This document shows positions 1 through 7,585 of a stretch of 17,965 nt of DNA, in pieces. The notes below the pieces were generated by a model. It did not search any database and had not been told where the DNA came from. It saw only the letters and a list, made by a program, of their open reading frames with translations. The DNA lies in assembly GCA_040394195.1 (NCBI GenBank), contig JBEBSR010000052.1, positions 1-17,965 of the forward strand, read 5' to 3'. The stretch comes from Wohlfahrtiimonas larvae_A. GTDB taxonomy: Bacteria > Pseudomonadota > Gammaproteobacteria > Cardiobacteriales > Wohlfahrtiimonadaceae. The stretch's first letter is position 1. Each line of letters starts with the position of its first letter. The position numbers and the translations under genes were made by a program.

Positions 1-674
1 ATCCAAAGCAATACTGGCTTTTTCTTGGTTTGTAGAAGTTTATCCATTTTTCGCATAGTGTCATCATCCACAACAGGGCAGCCTTGGCTGAATCCCATTG
101 GCAAGTAATTTGGATAAGTTTCTTCATCAGGAATAGATTTATAAGAATGCAGGACGATATAGCGATTAAATGCGTTGCTATTTGTATCTTCTAAGCCATG
201 CATTTTATAATGGACATTGATGCCCCATTTGCTATAAGAGCGAGCGCCAAGCTTATATTTACCTAAAGAAGAAGCATAACTGTTAGGTTGATTACTAAAA
301 ACAATGTCTTGATTGGTGCTTTCAAAGCCCGTGTTACCATAACCATGGGCAACTAAACTCTCAATTTCTGGTTTATTCTCTTTAAAATTCCATACAAAGA
401 ATCTGTTTTTGCCTGAATGGCGAGAAAAGTCTATAAACACAGCATGATCCAAATCCATATCATGGGTTTTGGAATATTCATAAGCTTCTTTAGCTCTATT
501 TTCTAGTGAAATAGTGCTTTGTTGTGGCTTGGAATCTGAAGGTGATTCTGTGCCACGTTCAAAGTATTTTGTGATGAGCCATAATCGATCTTTATAGTAA
601 ATTGCTGTGCCAATGCCACCTAAAATTAAGATCAATAAAACAATATAGATGAACCATTTGAAGAGTTTTTTCAT
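1..674 (-). CDS. Membrane-anchored murein L,D-transpeptidase-like protein (YkuD_2 type), 3' end outside window
   Basis: Likely acts on peptidoglycan in the periplasm through a cysteine L,D-transpeptidase fold. I translated the minus strand from the ATG at 674-672; 224 codons lie in the window and the C-terminus runs off the left edge. Residues 1-28 are a short lysine start followed by a hydrophobic helix, fitting a signal anchor. The body shows features I associate with the YkuD_2 family: AHGYG, then SSLGKYKLG, then an HSYKS segment, then SQGCP with the predicted catalytic Cys199 (codon 80-78). Its start overlaps the recN stop by four bases (ATGA), so the two are probably translationally coupled. 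The family's substrate is poorly known; the enzymatic role is inferred from the conserved Cys/His motifs. An alternative is a catalytically divergent wall-binding protein, but the Cys is present. Confidence 0.75.
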   Translation of the reverse strand, partial: MKKLFKWFIYIVLLILILGGIGTAIYYKDRLWLITKYFERGTESPSDSKPQQSTISLENRAKEAYEYSKTHDMDLDHAVFIDFSRHSGKNRFFVWNFKENKPEIESLVAHGYGNTGFESTNQDIVFSNQPNSYASSLGKYKLGARSYSKWGINVHYKMHGLEDTNSNAFNRYIVLHSYKSIPDEETYPNYLPMGFSQGCPVVDDDTMRKMDKLLQTKKKPVLLW

Positions 675-2335
675 GATGAATGGCTTGCTGCTAGCATTTC
701 ACGAGCATGATTAAATGTGGCTTCTGTGAGTTTAACGCCACCCAACATTCTTGCAATTTCCTGCACACGCTCTTCTTGCGACAGTTTTTTGATTTGTGTT
801 TCTGTATGATTTTCTGATTTGGCTTTAGCAACAGCAAAGTGATGATGCCCAAAACTTGCCACTTGTGGTAAATGTGTCACACAAAATACTTGTCGACCAT
901 CGCTTAATTCTTGTAAGTGTTTACCAATCATCTCTGCAACTGCACCACCAACGCCAGTATCCACTTCATCGAAGATCAATGTCGGTAGGGAAGATTTCAT
1001 GCTGAGAATGACTGAAATTGCTAAGCTAATACGAGCTAATTCACCGCCAGAAGCAACTTTACCAAGCGGATAAAATGGCATGCCAGGATTGGAGCGCACA
1101 TAAAACTCTACATTTTCTTGCCCATTAGGGCTAAAGCCTTTTTCATCGCTCAAGCGAATATCAAAAGCACCACCTGTCATGGATAAACCTTGCATTGCTT
1201 TAGTAATCTGCTCGTTTAATAGAATGATAGATTTTTCACGCTTTTTAGTGATTTTATCCGCGGCTTTCTGCCATTTATCTTGATATTCTTTAAGCTCATT
1301 TTCTAAGTCTTCAATGGCTTCATCTGATAAAAATTGTGAAGCAATTTCAGTTTCAATATCGTTCTGTTTAATTAATAATTCTTCGGGTTCAACACGGTGT
1401 TTTCTCGCCAAGTCATTTAATTCTCGCATTCGGGATTCTAAGCGCATCAATGTTTTTTCATCCACCTCAGCACTGTCCATGCGATTGAGATCATTGGCAA
1501 CTTCAGAGCAGAGAATATTAGCTTCATTGATCATATCTGCATAGCTTTTGAATTTTGCATCTAATTTAGCAAGCGTAGAGAGCTGATGCCCCATGCGATT
1601 CAATTGGGTTAATACACCACGATCATCGTTCAAATAATTCAGACACTTTTGTACGCCTTCTTGATATTCTTCTGCATGGCTTGCTTCATTGTGTTGATCC
1701 ACAATGCTTTCCCATTCGCCTTGTTTAGGTGCGACATTTTTGAATTCTTGTAGTTGGAAATTTAAGAAATCGACGCGCTCACGCATTGAATCATCTTGGT
1801 TTTTCAGTTGATTCAATTGCTCGGTTCGTTTACGGATTTCTCTAGCTAAGCCTTGGAGTTCTGTTAATTCTAGATCCGTTTCTGCATATTGATCCAATAA
1901 CTCACGTTGATGCCCATCTTTAACAAGTGATTGATGTGCATGTTGACCATGGATATCAATGAGTAATTCACCTAAGCTTTTTAAAGCATGCAATGGCATG
2001 GATTGGCCATTGATATAGTTTTTAGAGCGGCCTTCTTTATTGATCACGCGGCGAATGATGCATTCACCATCTTCAGATTCAATGAGTTGTTCTTGTAACC
2101 AAGTTTTAGCTTTAGGGATGTCAGAGACATCAAAATGTGCAACCAGATTACATTGTGCTTTATCATGACTGATCAATCCATGATCGACTTTTCCGCCTAA
2201 GATATAACTGAGAGCATCGACAGTAATGGATTTCCCTGCACCAGTTTCACCACTGATGACAGAAAGTCCACGGTCAAATTCTAATGATAGATTTTCTATA
2301 ATCGCTAAGTTTTCTATGGTTAATTCAACAAGCAT
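671..2335 (-). CDS. recN: DNA repair protein RecN (SMC-like ATPase)
   Basis: RecN is a cytoplasmic SMC-like ATPase that helps repair double-strand breaks through RecA-dependent recombination. The 554-residue product has the usual RecN length (about 550). The Walker A motif GETGAGKS is at residues 29-36. A long charged coiled-coil-rich middle follows, then an ABC signature-like SGGELARISLA, then Walker B LIFDEVDTG with Asp456/Glu457, and the VTHLPQVA switch region after it. This is a complete, canonical architecture. The start ATG has an AAGG Shine-Dalgarno-like tract nine bases upstream. The gene is divergent from the NadE-like gene and its stop overlaps the start of the L,D-transpeptidase gene. 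recN is SOS-induced in many bacteria, but I see no CTGT-N8-ACAG LexA box in the 145 bases upstream. Confidence 0.97.
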   Translation of the reverse strand: MLVELTIENLAIIENLSLEFDRGLSVISGETGAGKSITVDALSYILGGKVDHGLISHDKAQCNLVAHFDVSDIPKAKTWLQEQLIESEDGECIIRRVINKEGRSKNYINGQSMPLHALKSLGELLIDIHGQHAHQSLVKDGHQRELLDQYAETDLELTELQGLAREIRKRTEQLNQLKNQDDSMRERVDFLNFQLQEFKNVAPKQGEWESIVDQHNEASHAEEYQEGVQKCLNYLNDDRGVLTQLNRMGHQLSTLAKLDAKFKSYADMINEANILCSEVANDLNRMDSAEVDEKTLMRLESRMRELNDLARKHRVEPEELLIKQNDIETEIASQFLSDEAIEDLENELKEYQDKWQKAADKITKKREKSIILLNEQITKAMQGLSMTGGAFDIRLSDEKGFSPNGQENVEFYVRSNPGMPFYPLGKVASGGELARISLAISVILSMKSSLPTLIFDEVDTGVGGAVAEMIGKHLQELSDGRQVFCVTHLPQVASFGHHHFAVAKAKSENHTETQIKKLSQEERVQEIARMLGGVKLTEATFNHAREMLAASHSS

Positions 2336-2371
2336 GAAAAGATACCTTTGGTTGAGCAGTCAAACGCGCTT

Positions 2372-2415
2372 ATTGTAACCAATTATTGTACAATTTGGAT
2401 AATAATTAATAACAA
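2372..2415. promoter_or_regulatory. Divergent recN / NadE-like promoter region with ATTGTACAAT palindrome
   Basis: The 145-bp gap between recN and the NadE-like start is AT-rich. It contains a perfect 10-bp palindrome ATTGTACAAT at 2385-2394 and a second ATTGTA at 2372-2377. On the minus strand each ATTGTA reads as TACAAT, a good -10. The one at 2385-2390 has TTGTTA 19 bases upstream (2410-2415), a usable but long-spaced recN promoter. For the plus strand I see only weak -10 candidates around 2398-2412. Exact promoters are uncertain. Confidence 0.3.
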
Positions 2416-2480
2416 GTGACATGTGTAATGGTGCTACTATAAATTCCTTGCAGTTAAAAAATTATAAGGAGATTGAACAT

Positions 2481-4097
2481 ATGTATAACCTACAGATTGC
2501 ACTGGAACAGGTGAGTAGCACTGGTGGTGATGTTCAATTGAATACAAAACGAATCATTGAAACGATCCAAAAAGCACAAAGCAATGGTGCAGAATTAATT
2601 GTGTTTCCTGAATTGTGCGTTTCAGGCTATGGCGCAGATGATTTCTTCTTGAAGGATCAATTTTTAGGATCGTGCCAAAAGGCCTTATTAGAGATTGCTA
2701 ATGCAACTGGTGAAAAATCGATAGTTTTAGTTGGCTATCCAGAACAAACGTCGGAGGCTGTTTACAGCAGTATTGCGATTATGACAAATGGTAAAATCAT
2801 TGGTAATCATCGTAAAACTATTATTCCCAATGTTGAGCTATATGCCGAGCATCGCTACTTCAAAGCAGGTAATAAACAAACGGTTATTGAGTTGAAAGGC
2901 ATTAAAATAGGTATTGTGGTATCAGAAGAATTATTTGTTGATGAAGCGGTGCCTGATTGTGATTTGATCTGTTGCTGCGCGGCATTTCCTTGGTCTCGAG
3001 AGCTGAGTATTGAGAGGGAGCAATATCTGCATTATTTAGCGCGTGAGAAACAAGCACCGATCATTTATGTCAATAATGTTGGCATTACAAATAGTCTGCT
3101 GTTGGAAGGCTGCTCATCTATTACGAATGAAGATGGTAAAACTTTATTATTACTCAGACACTTTGAAGAAGATGCAGCTGTAACTTCCATGAATCAATTG
3201 AAGGACAAAGAGCATCCCGTTTATTGTAAATCTAATCATTATGTCAAAGAGCTATATTGGGCAGTGAAGTATGTCATTAAAGAGTTCATTGAGAAAACAT
3301 CGCAACAAAAAGCATTAGTATTAATGGATGGGAGCTTAAATTCACAGCTGTTACTATACATTGCGATGAAGTCTTTAGGCGCAAAAAAGGTTTCTGGTTT
3401 ATACATTCAATCGCGTTTTGATTCACCTAAGTTGAAAGAAAAAATTCAAGAGTTTGCGGATAGTTTAGGTGTTAAAGTTTATAACTGGAAATTAGAAAAT
3501 GACTTAATTCATGGCTTTATTAGCCAAGCCGAGCACTTAGTGGATGAACGTTGGAAGAATGAAACGCATGATCGCTTTAAGGCGGCAATTTTTGTTTCTG
3601 TGGCTGAATTATTAAATGCTTGGCCTGTCAGTAGCGTAGATAAAACACAAGTTGCTTTAGGAATCAAAGATAATATATCAAGCTTTGCTTTAACAGAGTT
3701 TATGCCTTTGACGGATGTTTATCATACTCGATTAGTTCAATTGGCAGAATATGTGAACATCTCTAATAGAAATGATATTTTTCCTAATACTTTGTTGGAT
3801 TATGCACGAGATTTTATGTTGAAGAAAAGTTTCATTAATGAAGGAAAGGCAATAAATATTTCTGAGGTAGATGAAATCTTGACGTTGTATATTGAGAAAA
3901 ACCAATCGGTAAAACAGATATTAAGCAGTGGTTTTGATGAGCAGTTAGTTATATCGTTGATCAGACGATTACATCAAGAAGAATGGAGCCGCGTACGATC
4001 GGGATTTAGTCCTAAATTGTCCAATCGTTCATTCAAAAATGATTGGTTATTTCCATCTATAGTGGATTGGGATCAGTTAGATATTAAAAGTTTATAA
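2481..4097 (+). CDS. NAD+ synthetase-like two-domain protein with both active sites degenerate (NadE pseudoenzyme)
   Basis: The architecture is that of glutamine-dependent NAD+ synthetase: an N-terminal nitrilase/glutaminase domain (about residues 1-250) and a C-terminal ATP-pyrophosphatase synthetase domain (about 270-538). The 538-residue length is normal for the family. I chose the ATG at 2481 because AAGGAG lies ten bases upstream; an in-frame ATG at 2421 lacks this and precedes the nitrilase fold. In the glutaminase domain Glu44 (FPEL) and Lys112 (HRKTIIPN) are kept, but the nucleophile position is Ser148 (VVSEEL, codon 2922-2924) where active enzymes have ICED. In the synthetase domain the SGGIDS P-loop is DGSLNS (residues 283-288), TGNKSE reads SSVDKTQ, and the YGD and AELRPDQ substrate motifs are unrecognisable. 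The frame is intact, so this is a maintained or recently decaying pseudoenzyme, or a protein with a new role; it is unlikely to make NAD+. Confidence 0.85.
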   Translation: MYNLQIALEQVSSTGGDVQLNTKRIIETIQKAQSNGAELIVFPELCVSGYGADDFFLKDQFLGSCQKALLEIANATGEKSIVLVGYPEQTSEAVYSSIAIMTNGKIIGNHRKTIIPNVELYAEHRYFKAGNKQTVIELKGIKIGIVVSEELFVDEAVPDCDLICCCAAFPWSRELSIEREQYLHYLAREKQAPIIYVNNVGITNSLLLEGCSSITNEDGKTLLLLRHFEEDAAVTSMNQLKDKEHPVYCKSNHYVKELYWAVKYVIKEFIEKTSQQKALVLMDGSLNSQLLLYIAMKSLGAKKVSGLYIQSRFDSPKLKEKIQEFADSLGVKVYNWKLENDLIHGFISQAEHLVDERWKNETHDRFKAAIFVSVAELLNAWPVSSVDKTQVALGIKDNISSFALTEFMPLTDVYHTRLVQLAEYVNISNRNDIFPNTLLDYARDFMLKKSFINEGKAINISEVDEILTLYIEKNQSVKQILSSGFDEQLVISLIRRLHQEEWSRVRSGFSPKLSNRSFKNDWLFPSIVDWDQLDIKSL

Positions 4098-4108
4098 ATA
4101 TGAGCCAT

Positions 4109-4138
4109 AAAAAAGCCAGCGATTAAGCTGGCTTTTTT
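4109..4138. terminator. Bidirectional rho-independent terminator
   Basis: A perfect 12-bp inverted repeat AAAAAAGCCAGC / GCTGGCTTTTTT flanks a six-base loop (GATTAA). The GC-rich stem core GCCAGC is bordered by A's on one side and T's on the other, so it works in both directions. It serves the NadE-like gene (plus) and the yccA-like gene (minus), which converge here. Confidence 0.92.
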
Positions 4139-4163
4139 ATGATTGTATTATAGTGAATGACGA

Positions 4164-4871
4164 TTAATCATCACCACCGAATACACCTAAGATTCTCAAT
4201 AAGCTTGTGAAGATATTATATAAAGAGATATAAATATCTAAAGCCAATGAAATGTAGCTATCTTCACCACCGCGAGCAGCCATGTTAATGCGGTAAACAA
4301 TTGCCATCGATGAGAAACCAATAACAGCAAAAGAAATCACAACTGACATCATTGGCATTTGTAGGAAGAAGTAGTTCAAAATGATGGTGCCCATCAATAC
4401 AAAGAACAAGATGCCAATATAGCGACCCAAGAAAGAATAGTCTTTGCTTGTGTTATTGCCAACTAATGCTAAGCCAACAAAAATTGCAGCAGTACCAAAT
4501 ACAGCTGTACTGATTAATTGAATGCCATTGCTCATAGAGCTAACGCTTGCCAATAAAGGTTGAAGCATTAGGCCCATGCCAAATGTGAATACAAATAGTA
4601 ATACTAAACCAACACTGTTACGGCGATTTTTCTCGATCATGAAAATTAGGCCGTAGAATACAACCATTACACCGATGAAGTAAATGAAAGGGCTGTTGCG
4701 AGCAATATTAGTTAGTGCGCCACCCATCAATGAAGCAACCCAAACGCCGATTGCTGTTGGGATAAGAGATAAGCCGACCAATGCATAAGCTTGGCGAATA
4801 ACCTTATTCGCTGCTAGTGCACTTTCCTGTGTGTGAACCAAGTTATCATCTTGGCCGTAATATGAGTTCAT
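4164..4871 (-). CDS. yccA: Bax inhibitor-1/YccA family inner-membrane protein
   Basis: The 235-residue product is an inner-membrane protein of the BI-1 (TMBIM) family. It has a polar N-terminus of about 25 residues and then roughly seven hydrophobic segments. The C-terminal region reading YISLALDIYISLYNIF, followed by SLLRILG, is the hallmark end of the family and closely resembles Escherichia coli YccA, which interacts with and modulates the FtsH protease. The segment DYSFLGRYIG also matches. The start is well supported: GGAGG sits about six bases before the ATG. The gene is alone, with its own likely promoter upstream and a strong terminator downstream. The FtsH-modulator role is inferred from homology; BI-1 proteins elsewhere behave as pH-sensitive calcium leaks, so the physiological role here is open. 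Confidence 0.9.
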   Translation of the reverse strand: MNSYYGQDDNLVHTQESALAANKVIRQAYALVGLSLIPTAIGVWVASLMGGALTNIARNSPFIYFIGVMVVFYGLIFMIEKNRRNSVGLVLLFVFTFGMGLMLQPLLASVSSMSNGIQLISTAVFGTAAIFVGLALVGNNTSKDYSFLGRYIGILFFVLMGTIILNYFFLQMPMMSVVISFAVIGFSSMAIVYRINMAARGGEDSYISLALDIYISLYNIFTSLLRILGVFGGDD

Positions 4872-4908
4872 AGAACCTCCATTGGGATTATAAAAATTAA
4901 CTAGGAAG

Positions 4909-4937
4909 ATTATAACTAATTTTAGATTTAAACAATA
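4909..4937 (-). promoter_or_regulatory. Probable promoter of the yccA-like gene
   Basis: On the minus strand a perfect TATAAT -10 lies at 4914-4909. The -35 is poorer: ATTGTT at a 16-base spacing or TATTGT at 17 (within 4931-4937). It lies about 40 bases upstream of the ATG. A 9-bp inverted repeat (4922-4930 with 4959-4967) has its left arm inside the spacer. Confidence 0.45.
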
Positions 4938-4967
4938 GAATATCGTGGTAAATTACTGTAAATCTAA
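4922..4967. repeat. 9-bp inverted repeat upstream of the yccA-like gene
   Basis: TTAGATTTA at 4922-4930 is exactly reverse-complemented by TAAATCTAA at 4959-4967, with 28 bases between. The left arm falls in the spacer of the predicted yccA promoter, so an operator pair is possible. It is AT-rich and could be chance. Confidence 0.35.
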
Positions 4968-4979
4968 GAATTTTGTTTA

Positions 4980-5741
4980 TTATTGTAAGTCTTTTAAAGT
5001 TTTTAGGATGAGATCAATATCTTGTTCGCGTGATAAACGATGTTCACCATCATTGATTGTAATGAGTTGAGTGTTTTTAAAATGAGCAGCAGTTTTGATG
5101 GCTAATATTAATGGAATATCAGTATCTTGTTCGCCGTGAATCATCGTTATTGGCACTGTAATATCACATGAACGATTCAATAAACGATGGTGATCTGCAT
5201 CTTCAATGAATTGTTGATAGAACTTCAAAGGAGCTTCTTCATATTGTGAAGGAATAGCTGTCATACCTTGCTGCTCTAACTGATTCAATAAATATTGGGG
5301 TAATTTTTTGAGCAATAACTCATGTGTAAAATCTACAGCAGGTGCTAATAATAGCAATGCTTTGGGTAATAATTGCTGAGAATTTTGTAAAACTTCTGTC
5401 AATCTTAAAGCCAGCCATGCACCCATCGAAGAGCCAATGATAATAGTAGGGCGATTTTGAATTTGCTGATAGATCGCTAAAGCTTCTTCCAACCATTGGG
5501 AAAGATTAGCAGTTGCAAATTCACCATCACTTTCGCCTAAGCCTGAATAATCAAAACGAATCATTTCCACTGATTCATTCTGTGCCCATTCTGCGATCGC
5601 ATTGGCTTTGGTGCTGTTCATGACGGAATAATAACCACTTAACCATAAGATAGAATAATTGGCTTGATCAGGACAATCATGGCAATACGCGATTTTTCGT
5701 GTATTGCCATGAGATGTTACATTAAGGTATTTTATAGGCAT
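4980..5741 (-). CDS. Alpha/beta hydrolase family protein
   Basis: This 253-residue cytoplasmic protein (no signal peptide) has an alpha/beta hydrolase fold. The nucleophile elbow GSSMG spans residues 103-107 with Ser105. Predicted acid Asp206 lies in HGEQDTDIP, and the base His234 in DGEHRL, so the catalytic triad is complete. The FDYSGLGESDG segment (63-73) is the usual strand-4 loop. The overall pattern recalls the ABHD10-like thioesterase/esterase subgroup, but substrate cannot be assigned. The start overlaps the end of the upstream nitronate monooxygenase-like gene by ten bases, implying coupled translation at the distal end of the long minus-strand unit. I see no terminator between its stop and the yccA promoter. 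Confidence 0.88.
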   Translation of the reverse strand: MPIKYLNVTSHGNTRKIAYCHDCPDQANYSILWLSGYYSVMNSTKANAIAEWAQNESVEMIRFDYSGLGESDGEFATANLSQWLEEALAIYQQIQNRPTIIIGSSMGAWLALRLTEVLQNSQQLLPKALLLLAPAVDFTHELLLKKLPQYLLNQLEQQGMTAIPSQYEEAPLKFYQQFIEDADHHRLLNRSCDITVPITMIHGEQDTDIPLILAIKTAAHFKNTQLITINDGEHRLSREQDIDLILKTLKDLQ

Positions 5742-6790
5742 TGTAATTCAGTGATCCAACGGCTCATCAAAGTTGAGGCGGAGATTTCTTCGCAGAACTG
5801 AGCATTGACACCAGCATATAGCGCACGGTATTTATCTGGCTCTTGTTGACCCACTAAGGACTTAACAAAGAATCCATGAGCAGGGAAAGGCAGTTTAGGC
5901 AGATCGCTTTCTTCTAATGCTTTTAAACCTTCTGAACGAATTGCACGCGCCCATGAGCCACTTAAATCTTTTGTAAATTTACTATCTAATTCATTGCTAT
6001 TGAGTAATGCTTTACGATGATCTTCTGTGGTGTTCGCTTCATGAGTCGTTAAGAAAGCAGTGCCGACTAAAACAGCAGAAGCACCTAAACAGAAAGCTGC
6101 TCCCATAGATTTAGAATCAAAATAACCGCCTGCTGTGATGATTGGCATATTTAATTCTCTCACACCTTGTTGTAACAAGGTAAATGCAGATTGAGCAACA
6201 GCCATAGGATCACCAATGAATGTTGCACGATGTCCACCTGCTTCACTACCTTGTAGGATTAGCGCATCTGCACCTTTTTCCTGCCATACAAAAGCTTCAA
6301 GTAAATGAGTTGCATTCCCAATGATTATAATATTGTGTTCACGTAAGCGCAGAATGATTTCATCGCTTGGCACGCCGAATGTAAAGCTGACAATAGGGAC
6401 TTCTTCAGCAATGACAACATCGATCATAGATTCGAGATCACTAATTTCCCATAAATTTTCATTGTATAGATTGGCGGCTTCATTGATTTTGATCTCGGGA
6501 TTGATATCTGAAGCTTTAATGACAAATTCATCCATTTGTTCACGGCTGACATAAGTGCGGTGTGGCACAAACATATTCACAAGAAACGGTTGGCTTGTGA
6601 AGTTTTTGACAGCTTGAATTTGTTCTCTGAGTTGTTCAGGTCTGAAGTAACCCGCAGCGATTGAACCTAAACCACCAGAACTAGATACAGCTGCTGTTAA
6701 TTCAGCAGATACATATCCACCCGCCATCGCAGCTTGAATGATTGGGTATTCGATGCCGAGCAGTTCGGCGAGATGTTTAGGAATAATCAT
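5732..6790 (-). CDS. Nitronate monooxygenase-like FMN protein (2-nitropropane dioxygenase family)
   Basis: The 352-residue product is an NPD-family FMN TIM-barrel protein. The N-terminus (LGIEYPIIQAAMAGG, residues 11-25) is the family's first strand and flavin loop. GSEAGGH at 181-187 contains the His used as catalytic base in nitronate monooxygenases. A later segment, ITAGGYFDS, matches the FMN phosphate-binding strand, and HGFFVKSL is near the C-terminus. Nitronate oxidation is the described activity for the class, protecting against nitronates such as 3-nitropropionate. Several family members do other flavin chemistry, including enoyl-ACP reductase (FabK-like) activity. Its ATG directly follows the TatD stop (TAAATG) and it overlaps the downstream hydrolase gene, so it is clearly within the operon. 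Confidence 0.9.
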   Translation of the reverse strand: MIIPKHLAELLGIEYPIIQAAMAGGYVSAELTAAVSSSGGLGSIAAGYFRPEQLREQIQAVKNFTSQPFLVNMFVPHRTYVSREQMDEFVIKASDINPEIKINEAANLYNENLWEISDLESMIDVVIAEEVPIVSFTFGVPSDEIILRLREHNIIIIGNATHLLEAFVWQEKGADALILQGSEAGGHRATFIGDPMAVAQSAFTLLQQGVRELNMPIITAGGYFDSKSMGAAFCLGASAVLVGTAFLTTHEANTTEDHRKALLNSNELDSKFTKDLSGSWARAIRSEGLKALEESDLPKLPFPAHGFFVKSLVGQQEPDKYRALYAGVNAQFCEEISASTLMSRWITELQCL

Positions 6791-7585
6791 TTAAAGATCC
6801 TTTAACTTAAATAACTTTTGGGTATTCGCCAATGTTGCTTGTGCTATTAATTCTAGCGGTTCTTGGCGAATACTCGCAATATTTTTTGCAATTGTGAATA
6901 AATCTGCTGGATAGTTTAATCCATTATCACGATACGCGCCTCTTTGAAATGGTGCATCAGTTTCGATGATGAAATTATCCAATGATAAATGTTTTAAAAT
7001 CGAGCGTAGTTTTTGTGCTCGGTCAAATGTAATCGTGCCACCAAAGCCTAGTAGAAAATTATGTTGTATTGCAATTTCAGCTTGTTGCAAACTGCCTGAA
7101 AAGCTATGTAATACACCACGTAAATTTGGATGTTTACGAATCTCTTTCAATACGAGATCAACAGTTTTGCGAGTATGAATGATTAAGGGTAAATCAAACT
7201 CCAGGGCCAATTTAATCTGTGCCTTAAAAAAATATAACTGTTTTTCTAAATCTGGCTTGGGGATCATTACATCCAAGCCGCATTCACCAATGGCAACAGG
7301 GTTATATTTTGTGAGTGCAGATTTAAGAATGGTTAAATTCTGGTCAGTATGTTGATCAATAAAATAAGGGTGCAGGCCAAATGCAGCGTAACAGCCAACA
7401 TATTTTTGTGTTAGCTGATGAATGGGTTCAAAAGTATCAACAGTTGTTGCAGGGATGACCCAGTTGTATATATTTTTGTCACGAGCATCAGCTAGTAATT
7501 CAGGTAGCTCTTCTCTGAAATTATGATCATCTAAATGAATATGAGAATCAAATAGATGAATTCTGTTGTTGCTGTTTATGGACAT
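6791..7585 (-). CDS. TatD family metal-dependent hydrolase / deoxyribonuclease
   Basis: TatD-family proteins are divalent-metal TIM-barrel phosphoesterases; several have 3'-5' exonuclease or DNase activity used in repair of oxidised DNA. All expected metal ligands are visible in the 264-residue product: His15 and His17 (DSHIHLD), Glu101 (GECGLD), His137 (IIHTRK), His160 (LHSFSG) and Asp210 (IIETDAPF). The length is standard. I start at the ATG at 7585. An in-frame TTG at 7591 would add two residues. Either way the gene overlaps the 3' end of the CDF transporter gene by 38-44 bases, an unusually long overlap within the operon. Which paralogue (TatD, YcfH or YjjV type) it is cannot be decided; YjjV-like is plausible. 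Confidence 0.92.
   Translation of the reverse strand: MSINSNNRIHLFDSHIHLDDHNFREELPELLADARDKNIYNWVIPATTVDTFEPIHQLTQKYVGCYAAFGLHPYFIDQHTDQNLTILKSALTKYNPVAIGECGLDVMIPKPDLEKQLYFFKAQIKLALEFDLPLIIHTRKTVDLVLKEIRKHPNLRGVLHSFSGSLQQAEIAIQHNFLLGFGGTITFDRAQKLRSILKHLSLDNFIIETDAPFQRGAYRDNGLNYPADLFTIAKNIASIRQEPLELIAQATLANTQKLFKLKDL

Noticed and set aside
2421..2480. Upstream in-frame ATG for the NadE-like gene adding 20 residues
   Set aside because: It lacks a ribosome site, precedes the conserved nitrilase start, and a good AAGGAG serves the ATG at 2481.
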